From Halorhabdus amylolytica (GTDB lineage Archaea; Halobacteriota; Halobacteria; Halobacteriales; Haloarculaceae): DNA of 64,000 nt. Positions 9,764 through 18,076 of the stretch are shown here, piece after piece. The notes under the pieces are model-generated. The model was given only the letters and a program-made list of their open reading frames with translations. It was not told the origin of the DNA and did not search any database. Made by a program: the position numbers and the translations under genes. Every line of letters starts with the position of its first letter. The stretch's first letter is position 1. The stretch is taken from positions 22,850 to 86,849 of the forward strand of contig NZ_SPQG01000006.1 of NCBI RefSeq assembly GCF_004944975.1. Reading direction: 5' to 3'.

Positions 9764-11005
9764 ATGGACCTCAGTCGGGACCGGTTGCAGTTCTCCTCGC
9801 TGTACACGATGCGCTTTGCCGGCAGTTTCGGCTTCATGGCAGTGATGACGCTACTGCCGGACTATATCGAGGCGCTGGGCGCGACAGGGATTACTATCGG
9901 TGTGTTCGTGACGGTTCTGGAACTGGCCCGGACGGTCGGGATCGTCCCGATCGCGTGGGCAGGGGATCGCTACAGCAAGCGAACGATCCTGCTGGTCGGA
10001 CTCGTGACGAGCGTCCTGGCCTACGTCGCGTTTGCGCTCATTTCGACGATTGAAGGGTTTCTTGGCGCCCGTCTACTCCAGGGGCTAGGGATGACCGGAG
10101 TCGGCCTCCTGGGGCTTGCGGTCATCGGCGATCTGGCGCCTGCAGACGGTCGAGCCACGTATATCGGGAAATTCAACGCCTACCGGATGGCTGCAGGAAT
10201 CGTCGCACCGCTGAGCGCCGGGGCGCTGTACGCCTGGGTCGGTTTTTCGGGCGTGTTCGTGGTGGTCGCGGCGCTACTGGCTGTGGCTACCGTCGGCGTC
10301 TGGCTATTCGTCCAGAAAGACGAGGAGTCGATCGAGGGCTTTGCGTTCACGGATCTGGCGGTCAACCGACGCATCCTGACGATGGTTACGTTCCGGGCCC
10401 AGTACGCCGTCGCAGTCACGCTCGTTCGAAAGTGGGTGCCGATCTTCGTCGGTGTTGGGGCAACACAGGGCGGACTCGCCTACGGGTCGGTCGTCGTCGG
10501 CGCAGTCCTCTCCGCCGAGAAGTTCACGAACATGCTCACTCAGCCGTTCACCGGACAGCTCTCCGACCGGTTCGGCCGAACGCCGTTCATCGTCCTCGGC
10601 GGGGGTGCCTACGGACTGATCGCCCTTTCGTTCCCCTTCATTTCGGGTGCTGAAGGGGTGTTCTCGATCCAGGCCCCGGTCGTGGGGGCGATCACCGGCG
10701 CCGTCCTGGCGGCGATCGGCCTGAACGGATTGCTCGGGATCGCCGACGGCTTCCGGGAACCCGCGAGCATGGCGCTGTTCGCCGACGAGGGCAAGGGCGA
10801 GGGGATCGCCAGCAGTTTCGGCATCCGGTCGCTTGTCTGGAAGCCCGGCAGCGTCCTCGCGCCGCTGGCCGGCGGCTGGCTGATGGGTGCGTTCGGGATC
10901 GAATGGGTGTTCTTCCTCGGCGGGGCCGCCGCACTCTCGGGCGTCGGTCTGTTCCTCGGAATCCTCCTGGTCCAGCACGGCCGTGGGGCACTGCGGGAGT
11001 GGTGA
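9764..11005 (+). CDS. MFS transporter
   Basis: Polytopic membrane carrier of about 413 residues with roughly 12 predicted helices, major facilitator superfamily. The loop 2-3 motif is recognisable as WAGDRYSKRTILLVG, and the equivalent loop in the second half as FTGQLSDRFGRTPFIVLGGG. Central loop contains FVQKDEESIEGFAF. Substrate cannot be assigned; resemblance is to drug/sugar-efflux type MFS proteins. ATG 9764 (MDLSRDR) is preferred over a TTG nine codons upstream. Followed by the SerB-like phosphatase 77 bp later on the same strand. Confidence 0.88.
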   Translation: MDLSRDRLQFSSLYTMRFAGSFGFMAVMTLLPDYIEALGATGITIGVFVTVLELARTVGIVPIAWAGDRYSKRTILLVGLVTSVLAYVAFALISTIEGFLGARLLQGLGMTGVGLLGLAVIGDLAPADGRATYIGKFNAYRMAAGIVAPLSAGALYAWVGFSGVFVVVAALLAVATVGVWLFVQKDEESIEGFAFTDLAVNRRILTMVTFRAQYAVAVTLVRKWVPIFVGVGATQGGLAYGSVVVGAVLSAEKFTNMLTQPFTGQLSDRFGRTPFIVLGGGAYGLIALSFPFISGAEGVFSIQAPVVGAITGAVLAAIGLNGLLGIADGFREPASMALFADEGKGEGIASSFGIRSLVWKPGSVLAPLAGGWLMGAFGIEWVFFLGGAAALSGVGLFLGILLVQHGRGALREW

Positions 11006-11082
11006 CGAGCAAGGAGTGACAGCCGGGACAGCGACACCGTCGAACCGCGCCTTTTGAAAGGATGGCTCGCAAACCCGAAGCC

Positions 11083-11715
11083 ATGATAGTCGCTTTCGAC
11101 TTCGATGGGACGCTCTCCAGGGACGAGATGACGACGTTCCTTGCCGAGAAGTGTGGTGTGGTCGAGAAGATGGACGCCATCACCGAGCGGGCGATGAACG
11201 GTGAGATCGAGTACGCACAGAGCCTCCGGGAGCGATGCGCGCTACTGGAGGGGCTAGATGACGAGGAGGCCGAGGACGCCTTCTCGCAGGTCCACCTCCG
11301 GCCCGGCGCGGCCGACGTGATCGCGACGTTGAACGATGCGGGCGTACAGACGGCGATTCTGACAGGCGGGTTCGAGCGCGGCGTCGGCGCGGCGCTCGAT
11401 GACGCCGGCATCACAGTCGATCGGATCGTCGCGAACCGGTTGCCCGTCAAGAAGGGACAACTCACGGGAGACGTCGAAGGGCCACTGATCGAGGGTACCA
11501 AGGACGACGCACTTGCCGATCTCGCCGGGGACGTCGGTGTCCCGATGGATTCGACGGTCGCCGTCGGCGACGGCGCCAACGACCTGCCGATGCTGGAAGT
11601 CGCCGGCCTGGCTGTCGGATTCGACCCGAAACCGGCCGTCGAACCGGCCTGTGACGTTGTAGTCGAGTCGATGGACGAATTACGTGACGTCCTCGTAGCG
11701 GAAGGCGTCCTCTGA
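11083..11715 (+). CDS. serB: HAD-family phosphatase, phosphoserine phosphatase-like
   Basis: Haloacid-dehalogenase phosphatase of about 210 residues closest to SerB, which makes serine from phosphoserine. Motif I is FDFDGTLSRDE with the nucleophile and acid aspartates; motif II AILTGGF; motif III lysine in VKKGQ; motif IV VAVGDGANDLPML. The helical cap follows motif I (FLAEKCGVVEKMDAITERAMNGEIEYAQSLRERCALLEGL), typical of SerB. The start could be ATG 11083 or the in-frame ATG 11062 (MARKPEA...). The TGA stop is the first trinucleotide of an 82-bp inverted-repeat element. Confidence 0.85.
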   Translation: MIVAFDFDGTLSRDEMTTFLAEKCGVVEKMDAITERAMNGEIEYAQSLRERCALLEGLDDEEAEDAFSQVHLRPGAADVIATLNDAGVQTAILTGGFERGVGAALDDAGITVDRIVANRLPVKKGQLTGDVEGPLIEGTKDDALADLAGDVGVPMDSTVAVGDGANDLPMLEVAGLAVGFDPKPAVEPACDVVVESMDELRDVLVAEGVL

Positions 11716-11798
11716 TACGGATTATTGTAGATTATTTCCGGCTGACGCCGACCCGGGGGTCGACGGATACCGGTACATCACGACAATAATCCGTATGA
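11713..11798. mobile_element. ~82-bp MITE-like inverted-repeat element, copy A
   Basis: Terminal inverted repeats ATACGGATTATTGT (11715-11728) and ACAATAATCCGTAT (11783-11796) are perfect over 14 bp and enclose a small inner hairpin (CGACCC/GGGTCG). TGA stands at both borders (11713-11715 and 11796-11798) as a direct, not inverted, repeat, as expected for a 3-bp target duplication. The left TGA is the serB stop. Copy C at 54195-54279 is about 97 per cent identical when inverted; copy B at 26726-26811 is a diverged relative. It encodes nothing and could also act as an RNA hairpin. Confidence 0.75.
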
Positions 11799-11881
11799 GT
11801 CGGATCGGTCATCACTGGGTCGGCGAGATATGGTAACACAACTACTGATGTGATTCGCCATCGTGTGGGGTACAGACGTGC

Positions 11882-12478
11882 TCAGGCACTATCGGGTCCG
11901 TAGTCGGCGTCCTGGTCGATTTTTCGGACAACTTCGGCCGGATTGCCCTGGACGAGTGCATCCGCCGGGACATCCTCGGTGAGGACAGCGCCGGAAGCGA
12001 CGACGGCGCGGTCGCCGATCGTCACGCCGGGATTGATCGTCGCCTGCCCGCCGATCCAGACGTCGTCTCCGATCGTGACGGGTTTTGCGTACTCCTCGTA
12101 GTCGTCGTCGATGCGTCGGCCCTGGGCGGGGAGCGGGTGCGTCGACGTGTAGATGTGGACACCCGGCGCAAGCATGACGTTCGACCCGACCTCGACCGGA
12201 CACGCGTCGAGAATCACACAATCGTAGTTCGCATAGAAGTTCTCACCGACATGGATATTGTAGCCGTAATCGCACTCGAACGGCGGGTTGACGTGTGCGC
12301 TCTCGTCGACGGTCCCGAACAACTCCGACAGTAACTCTTCGCGTCGTTCGATCTCTCCATCGGCTGTCTGATTGTACTCGTGGGTGAGATTCCGTGCCCG
12401 ACGCTTCTCTTCGACGAGCGTCTCCTCGCCCGGATCGTACATCTCACCGTTTTGCTTCTTGTGCCGTTCACTCGGCAT
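11882..12478 (-). CDS. Sugar O-acetyltransferase (maltose/galactoside/NodL type)
   Basis: Acetyl-CoA-dependent hexapeptide acyltransferase of 198 residues. The N-terminal domain has the Mac signature (MYDPGEETLVEEKRRARNLTHEYNQ), followed by left-handed beta-helix repeats: NIHVGENFYANYDCVILD, VEVGSNVMLAPGVHIYT, VTIGDDVWIGGQATINPGVTIGDRAVVASGAVLTEDVPADALVQGNPA. The conserved catalytic histidine is in STHPL. It probably acetylates sugars. Single gene, divergent from the esterase at 12593 with a 114-bp AT-rich intergenic space. Confidence 0.9.
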   Translation of the reverse strand: MPSERHKKQNGEMYDPGEETLVEEKRRARNLTHEYNQTADGEIERREELLSELFGTVDESAHVNPPFECDYGYNIHVGENFYANYDCVILDACPVEVGSNVMLAPGVHIYTSTHPLPAQGRRIDDDYEEYAKPVTIGDDVWIGGQATINPGVTIGDRAVVASGAVLTEDVPADALVQGNPAEVVRKIDQDADYGPDSA

Positions 12479-12592
12479 ACGACACGTACCACCTCATCGG
12501 TGAAAATAATTGTTATCTTTTTTCTTCACACATAGAGTGATTGTCCGGAACGCTCTCGGCGGAGCGACACGGGAGGTACACGCAGAGGCACA

Positions 12593-13612
12593 ATGACCGG
12601 ATCATCGACCGGACAATCCAATCACGCTACGGATGGAGTGAACACCGTCGTCAGCGAGGGCGTCATCTACGCCCAGCGCGATGCGGGTGCGATGAAACTC
12701 GACCTGTACGTGCCCGAAACCGACCGGCGGCCGCCCCTGGTCGTCTACGTTCACGGCGGCGGCTGGGTGATGGAGACGCGAAAGAACACACCGGATCTCG
12801 AACGGTACGCAGCCGAGTGGGGGGTCGCGTTCGCCAGTGTCAGCTATCGTCTCGCCCCGATCCCAGAGGACGCCGATCCCGAATTTCAGCCGGGGCCGGA
12901 CAACCCGACGCCGAAAGGTGCTTTCCCGGCCCAGATCATCGACGTGAAGGCGGCGATCAGGTGGCTCCGGGACAACGCCGAAACCTTCGGCTTCGACGCC
13001 GAGAAAGTCGCCGTCTGGGGGGCTTCGGCCGGCGGTCACCTGGCGGCACTGGCCGCTACACTCGACGACGTCGAGGACCTCGCAGGTGAGGCGTATCCGG
13101 AACACGCGGTCGAGAAACGAGTCGCTCCGGAGCGATCGAGTGCCCTCCAGGCACTCGTCGCCTGGTATCCCGTCACCGATTTCCTGGAACTCCCACACCA
13201 GGCCGAGAGCGTCGAATCGATCCTGCTCGGGGGTCCGATCGACGACAACCCGGAGCGAGCGAGAGTCGCGAGTCCGCGAGCGCACGTCACACCGGACAAT
13301 CCGCCCGCGCTCCTGATGCACGGGCGCGCAGACGACGTGGTTCCGATCCGGCAGAGCAGGATTTTCGCCGACGCACTCGCCGAACACGGGGTCGACGCCA
13401 CGTTGTATGAAATTCACGACGAGGGTCACGTCTTCGGAGCGGAGTCCGAACGTTCGGCCATGGACGGACTCACAGCCGATCCCCGGCCGGCCCAGTCTAT
13501 CACCGCGACTGCCCACGGCGACAAGGGTTCGACCACGGACGTGCTACTGGATGCCGTACCGCCGGCGGGCCCCAAAACGATCGAGCAGTTCCTGACCCGG
13601 ACGATCCGCTGA
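12593..13612 (+). CDS. Alpha/beta hydrolase, esterase/lipase (HSL/BD-FAE-like)
   Basis: Serine hydrolase of 339 residues. It has the oxyanion-hole motif YVHGGGW, the nucleophile elbow WGASAGG, an acid in HGRADDVVP and a catalytic histidine in DEGHVF. The order and spacing match the hormone-sensitive-lipase-like and carbohydrate-esterase-like families. Substrate is unknown; in a sugar-degrading haloarchaeon, acetyl or feruloyl sugar esters are plausible. A proline/alanine-containing C-terminal tail of about 50 residues follows the catalytic histidine. The gene is convergent with metY and the repeat array lies between the two stops. Confidence 0.85.
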   Translation: MTGSSTGQSNHATDGVNTVVSEGVIYAQRDAGAMKLDLYVPETDRRPPLVVYVHGGGWVMETRKNTPDLERYAAEWGVAFASVSYRLAPIPEDADPEFQPGPDNPTPKGAFPAQIIDVKAAIRWLRDNAETFGFDAEKVAVWGASAGGHLAALAATLDDVEDLAGEAYPEHAVEKRVAPERSSALQALVAWYPVTDFLELPHQAESVESILLGGPIDDNPERARVASPRAHVTPDNPPALLMHGRADDVVPIRQSRIFADALAEHGVDATLYEIHDEGHVFGAESERSAMDGLTADPRPAQSITATAHGDKGSTTDVLLDAVPPAGPKTIEQFLTRTIR

Positions 13613-13630
13613 AGAAGAGAAATCCCCCCC

Positions 13631-13766
13631 CTCTTCAACGCGTCGAGCAAGTGATCGCCTGTTCCTCTTCAACGCGTCGAGCGAGTGATTACCTGTTCCT
13701 CTTCAACGCGTCGAGCGAGTGATTACCTGTTCCTCTTCAACGCGTCGACCAAGTGATCGCCTGTTC
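13631..13766. repeat. Four tandem 34-bp repeats spanning the metY stop codon
   Basis: Units begin at 13631, 13665, 13699 and 13733. Each starts CTCTTCAACGCGTCGA and differs at only a few positions; units 2 and 3 are identical. The unit at 13733-13766 encodes the last residues and TGA stop of metY on the minus strand, so three extra copies of the gene's 3' end lie downstream of it in the convergent gap with the esterase gene. Confidence 0.9.
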
Positions 13767-15032
13767 GAGATCGTGAATGATGTCCGCCGGGTCCTCCAGC
13801 CCCACAGAGAGACGGACCATGTCGTCGGTGACGCCCGCAGCGGCCTTCTCCTCGTCAGAGAGTTGCTGGTGGGTCGTCGAAGCCGGGTGGATGATCAGCG
13901 TCTTGGCATCGCCGACGTTCGCCAGCAAACTGGCGAGTTCCGTCGATTCGACGGTGTTACGGGCCGCTTCGTAGCCCTCTTCGAGGCCGAACGTGATCAT
14001 CCCGCCGTACCCGCCATCGAGGTACTCGCTGGCTTGCTCGTGGGTCTCGTGGGATTCCAGGCCGGGGTAGTTGACCCAGGAGACCTCCTCGTGGTCTTCG
14101 AGGAACTCCGCGACGGCCATGGCGTTCTCCGAATGGCGCTCCATCCGCATCGGGAGCGTCTCCAGACCCTGGATGGTCTGCCAGGCATCGAAAGGCGCTT
14201 GCTGGTTGCCCAGATCCCGTAGCCCGCGAGCGATCGCAGCGTAGGTGAACGCGGCCTCGCCGAAGCGCTCCCGGAAGTTGACGCCGTGATAGGCTGGGTT
14301 GTCCTCCGCGATCTCGGGGTAATCCTCGGCGTACTCGTCCCAGGGAAAGCTCCCGCCGTCGACGAGGATGCCGCCGATGGTGGTGCCCGACCCGTGGATC
14401 CACTTCGTCGTGGAGTTCCAGACCAGATCCGCGCCGTGCTCGATCGGATTGGACAGGTACGGCGTCGCGAAGGTGTTGTCGACCAGCAGCGGGACGCCGT
14501 GATCGTGGGCGATATCGGCAATACGTTCGATGTCCGGCGTCACCAGGGCAGGGTTACCGATCGTCTCGAAGTGGACGTAGGCGGTGTCCTCGTCGATGGC
14601 CTCCTCGTAGGCGTCGTAGTCGAGGGTGTCGACGAAGCGGGCTTCGACGCCCTGGCGCGGTGCCGTGTGCGTGTAGTAGGTGTAGGTCCCGCCATACAGT
14701 GCCGAGGCGGTGACGACGTTGTCGCCGACATCCGCCAGCAGGAAGGTCGCGAGATTGAGCGCCGCCATCCCAGAAGACGTGGCGACGGCGCCGACGCCAC
14801 CTTCGAGTTTCGCCAGGCGTTGCTGGAGGATCGAGTTGGTCGGATTCATCAGCCGCGAGTAGATGTGGCCCTCCTTCTCTAAGGCGAACTGCGCGGCAGC
14901 GTCCTCGCTGTCCTCGAAGACGTAGCTGGTCGTCTGATAGATCGGCGGCGCGCGTGCGCCGGTGGCCGGGTCGGGTTCTTCCTGGCCGACGTGCAATGCG
15001 TCAGTGTGGAATCCGCGGTCGTCGTCGCTCAT
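13737..15032 (-). CDS. metY: O-acetylhomoserine aminocarboxypropyltransferase (sulfhydrylase), MetY-type
   Basis: PLP enzyme of the Cys/Met metabolism family, 431 residues. It converts O-acetylhomoserine plus sulfide to homocysteine and may also act on O-acetylserine. Family signatures: PPIYQTTSYVF, YSRLMNPTN, SSGMAALNLA, VDNTFATPYLSNPIEHGAD, the PLP-lysine context NSTTKWIHGSGTTIGG and the late HPASTTHQQL with VRLSVGLED. ATG 15032 (MSDDDRGFHTDALHVG) fits family N-termini. Its 3' end is part of a tandemly repeated 34-bp sequence. Confidence 0.92.
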   Translation of the reverse strand: MSDDDRGFHTDALHVGQEEPDPATGARAPPIYQTTSYVFEDSEDAAAQFALEKEGHIYSRLMNPTNSILQQRLAKLEGGVGAVATSSGMAALNLATFLLADVGDNVVTASALYGGTYTYYTHTAPRQGVEARFVDTLDYDAYEEAIDEDTAYVHFETIGNPALVTPDIERIADIAHDHGVPLLVDNTFATPYLSNPIEHGADLVWNSTTKWIHGSGTTIGGILVDGGSFPWDEYAEDYPEIAEDNPAYHGVNFRERFGEAAFTYAAIARGLRDLGNQQAPFDAWQTIQGLETLPMRMERHSENAMAVAEFLEDHEEVSWVNYPGLESHETHEQASEYLDGGYGGMITFGLEEGYEAARNTVESTELASLLANVGDAKTLIIHPASTTHQQLSDEEKAAAGVTDDMVRLSVGLEDPADIIHDLEQAITWSTR

Positions 15033-15161
15033 AGCGATCGGGTCTACGGTATCCGACACTGTATAAGTGCGGTACGTCCACCCGGATTCACCGCCGTCGA
15101 CGACAGCCGTCTAGATTCGCCGGTATCCAAAGAGGATTTCGAGGCGGGAGCGCGGTCAGGT

Positions 15162-16766
15162 CTAGCCGAAACTGCGGATCGTCAGAAAATCGCTGGCGTC
15201 GCTCCCATCGAGTTTGTCGAGGTGGACGATCGGCGCATAGCCCACGTCCGGATCGATATTGACGCTCTCCTGGAAACTCGTCTGGCGCTGCCAGCAGGCT
15301 GAGTTAATCGTCAACACGTTGTGGTAGGTCCCGTAACCCAGTTTGTGGACGTGACCGGTGTGGAAGACGTCGGGGACGTCCTCCATGATGAGGTAATCTC
15401 GTTCCTCTGGGGCGATCCGCGTGTGACCGCCAAACTGTGGAGCGACGTGGCGTTTCTTCAGGAGTTGTCCCATCGCTCTGTGGGGATCGTCGTAGCTGGC
15501 CTTCTCCTCGGGCAGTTCGGCGATCACCTCGTCGAGGCTGACGCCGTGGTACATGAGAATGTCGACACCCTCGACGGTAACGGTTGAGGGGTTACCCGTG
15601 ATCGTCGCGTCGTGGGCGGACATGATCGAGCGGAGTTCCTCGTCGAAGCCCGGTTGCGGTTCGGCCAACCGGACAGCGTCGTGGTTGCCCGGGATCATCA
15701 CGATCTCCATGTCCCCGGGCACGTCCTTGAGATGCTCCGTGAAGGTCTCGTACTGCTCGTAGATGTCGACGACGTCCAGTTCCTCGTCCTGATCGGGATA
15801 GACGCCGACACCCTCGACCATGTCGCCGGCCAGCAGGAGATATTCCACGCGCTCAGCTTCCGGCGTGTGGAGCCACTCGGCGAACGCCCGCCAGGCATCG
15901 GCGTCGAATTCCTGGCTGCCGACGTGGACATCGCTGATCAATGCGGCGCTGACTTCCCGATCAGCCGTTGAGGGCTCGAACGTCCGAGGAACGTCCGGGA
16001 AATGGATCGCGTCGGCAAAGAGGATTCCACCGTCGTCAGCCAGCGTTCCCTCGATCGCGATCACCTCGTCGAAGAGGAGTTCCTCGACGAGATCGGCGAT
16101 GTCCCGGTCCTTCATCACCAGGGCCGGGAACGTCCCGTTGGTGTCCTCGAGTTCGACCAACCAGTGACCGCTGGCCGTCGAGCGGATGTCGGCGACCATC
16201 CCGACGATCGCCGCCTCACTGCCTCCCGGCATCGACTCGACGGCGTTGGTCGGCCGGTGGTTGACCCGTCCCCGAAGTTTCCGGGAGAGTCGCTCGTAAC
16301 GATCACGGAACACCGAAAGGAAATCCGAGTACTCGCCGGTGCCGGTCGACCGACCGGTTACGTCCCCGGTGATCGTCGGTTCCACGGGATCCCTGGTGCC
16401 ATTGAGGTCGCTCGAAACCCCCTTCGTTTCACCTGGAGAACTCCTCCCCCCTTCGAGTGGTGCCGGATCGTCACTTCCAATTGAAATAGAGGGGGTCGAA
16501 TCGCCCGTCGATCCGGACGTCGGTTCCGTCGGTTCGCCGGGGGCACTGGGAGCCGGTGGTTCCGACTTCCGTGCCTCGGTTTCGACGGCGGAACGAGCGT
16601 GATCGACGGAGAGTTTGAGTGCACCTTCGGGGACCGCTTCGAGTGCGCGTTCGATCGCCGTCTCGGTGTCGGTTGCCCCCGCGAGGATCGTGACGGCTTC
16701 TCGGTCCGCGTTGTACCCCCTACTCGCGAGTTCGTTGACGATCTGGGCGGGCGTCTCGCGAGGCAC
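15162..16766 (-). CDS. polB: DNA polymerase D small subunit DP1 (3'-5' exonuclease)
   Basis: Proofreading/structural small subunit of archaeal replicative PolD, 534 residues from a GTG start (VPRETPAQIV). The N-terminal ~70 residues form a helical domain, followed by a disordered Ser/Pro/Gly/Glu linker (about 70-150), an OB-fold (about 190-250) and a calcineurin-like phosphoesterase domain: SDVHVGS, LLLAGDMVEG, IPGNHDAVR, MYHGVSL and HTGHVHKLG supply the metal ligands. The large subunit is encoded at 23126. The linker DNA contains an ORB-like sequence. The gene lies next to the origin, consistent with the haloarchaeal polB/sec11/orc1 arrangement. Confidence 0.96.
   Translation of the reverse strand: MPRETPAQIVNELASRGYNADREAVTILAGATDTETAIERALEAVPEGALKLSVDHARSAVETEARKSEPPAPSAPGEPTEPTSGSTGDSTPSISIGSDDPAPLEGGRSSPGETKGVSSDLNGTRDPVEPTITGDVTGRSTGTGEYSDFLSVFRDRYERLSRKLRGRVNHRPTNAVESMPGGSEAAIVGMVADIRSTASGHWLVELEDTNGTFPALVMKDRDIADLVEELLFDEVIAIEGTLADDGGILFADAIHFPDVPRTFEPSTADREVSAALISDVHVGSQEFDADAWRAFAEWLHTPEAERVEYLLLAGDMVEGVGVYPDQDEELDVVDIYEQYETFTEHLKDVPGDMEIVMIPGNHDAVRLAEPQPGFDEELRSIMSAHDATITGNPSTVTVEGVDILMYHGVSLDEVIAELPEEKASYDDPHRAMGQLLKKRHVAPQFGGHTRIAPEERDYLIMEDVPDVFHTGHVHKLGYGTYHNVLTINSACWQRQTSFQESVNIDPDVGYAPIVHLDKLDGSDASDFLTIRSFG
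16417..16440 (-). other. ORB-like sequence inside the polB linker
   Basis: On the minus strand the sequence reads TCCAGGTGAAACGAAGGGGG, sharing the 12-mer GAAACGAAGGGG with both origin boxes (20061, 20490). It falls in the part of polB that encodes the variable linker, about 3.6 kb from the origin boxes. It could be a functional Orc1 site or a chance result of codon use. Confidence 0.5.
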
Positions 16767-16927
16767 ACTACGTTCACAGCGACCGTGCCAGCAAAAGCAT
16801 GGCGGTCGCCATGCTCGTTAGAGCTTCCGCACGGGAGTCGTGTAGCCTGACCGGACTCGCGTCGGTCACCCTATCACGGGCGTCGGAAGCGAAGGGTTGT
16901 AGTCCTCGGGGTCGAACGGACGGCCGG

Positions 16928-17962
16928 ATGAGCGATCCCCGCGACGAACAACAATCGTCCGACCGGGACGATCCGTCCCACGAGTCAGTCGACGACGACC
17001 GTCCCTCCGAGCGGTCCGAGGTGAACGGCCCCGACGAGGGAGTCCACCCCGAAGCTACTGATTCACCGCAGGACGATGCTCCTCCGTCAGACCGGACCGA
17101 TCGAAGCCCTCCGTCCCGGAACGATCCGCCGTCGTCCGAGGGGCCACCGGAACAGGACCGACGGCCCGTCGATGGAGAGTCGCCACGAACCTCCATAGGT
17201 TCGAGTCGAAAGCACTCTTCGGAGCGATCCGATCTCGACCGAATGGGGGGCCGTAACGATCGTCGAACGGACCGAGGCCCACCACCGAACAGGAGTGAAT
17301 CGACAGACGATTCCTCACGGTCCGGACTCGTTCTCTACGTCTTCGATATCGCAAGTAGCATCCTCATCGTTGCAGCCATCGGCGGGTTCCTGTTCGCCGC
17401 CAGTGGCGTCTGGCCCCCGCTGGTCGCCATCGAGAGTGGAAGTATGGAGCCACACATTCAGGAAGGCGATCTCGTGTTCGTCATGGAGGAACACCGATTC
17501 CCTGGTGGCGGGGCACAGGGGGACTCCGGTGTTGTGACCGCTCGTGAAGGACGGGAAACGGGCTACCGGATGTTCGAGGGGTACGGCGACGTGATCGTCT
17601 ATCAGCCGTACGGAAGCACCGAACAGACACCGATCATTCACCGAGCGATGTTCTGGGTCGAGGAGGGTGAGAATTGGTACGACGAGGCGGACCCGGAATA
17701 CGTCAGTAACGCTGACTCCTGCGAAGAGCTGGCGAACTGTCCGGCTCCTCACTCTGGCTTCATCACGAAAGGCGACAGCACGTCTGTTAGTCAAGACTAC
17801 GATCAAGCGATGCGTATCACCAGTCCCGTCAGACCGGAGTGGGTCATAGGTACCGCCGAAGTTCGCGTTCCGATACTGGGAGAGATCCGATTGCTGACCG
17901 GCCAGACAGGGGCTAGATCGCAAGCACGGACGAACTCGACGGCCGCCGCTGTCGGTCCCTAA
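16928..17962 (+). CDS. Signal peptidase I (Sec11-type), long acidic N-terminus
   Basis: Membrane-bound type I signal peptidase that cleaves Sec signal peptides. The 344-residue protein opens with about 130 residues of charged low-complexity sequence (Asp/Ser/Pro/Arg), then one transmembrane helix (LVLYVFDIASSILIVAAIGGFLFAASGVWP) and the catalytic domain. The nucleophile serine is in IESGSMEPHIQEGDLVFV; the archaeal/ER-type histidine is probably in PIIHRAMFW, and later acids are in TKGDST and the C-terminal strand. ATG 16928 is used; the frame is open to 16799 but the upstream residues look non-coding. Divergent from polB. Confidence 0.9.
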   Translation: MSDPRDEQQSSDRDDPSHESVDDDRPSERSEVNGPDEGVHPEATDSPQDDAPPSDRTDRSPPSRNDPPSSEGPPEQDRRPVDGESPRTSIGSSRKHSSERSDLDRMGGRNDRRTDRGPPPNRSESTDDSSRSGLVLYVFDIASSILIVAAIGGFLFAASGVWPPLVAIESGSMEPHIQEGDLVFVMEEHRFPGGGAQGDSGVVTAREGRETGYRMFEGYGDVIVYQPYGSTEQTPIIHRAMFWVEEGENWYDEADPEYVSNADSCEELANCPAPHSGFITKGDSTSVSQDYDQAMRITSPVRPEWVIGTAEVRVPILGEIRLLTGQTGARSQARTNSTAAAVGP

Positions 17963-18076
17963 AAACGGGGTCACTACTGATTTCTGAGGACGGACGGCCA
18001 GGGATTCTTCGAACTAGGAACCACCATCAGTTCGAACAAGGAGCCACCATCAGTTCACGGGATCGTTTCGGAACAT

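Noticed and set aside
12541..13089. Arg-rich frame within the esterase gene
   Set aside because: Out-of-frame shadow of the hydrolase with typical GC-rich shadow composition.
13631..13766. Possible CRISPR array at metY
   Set aside because: 34-bp units are contiguous and one is coding; no spacers and no cas genes.
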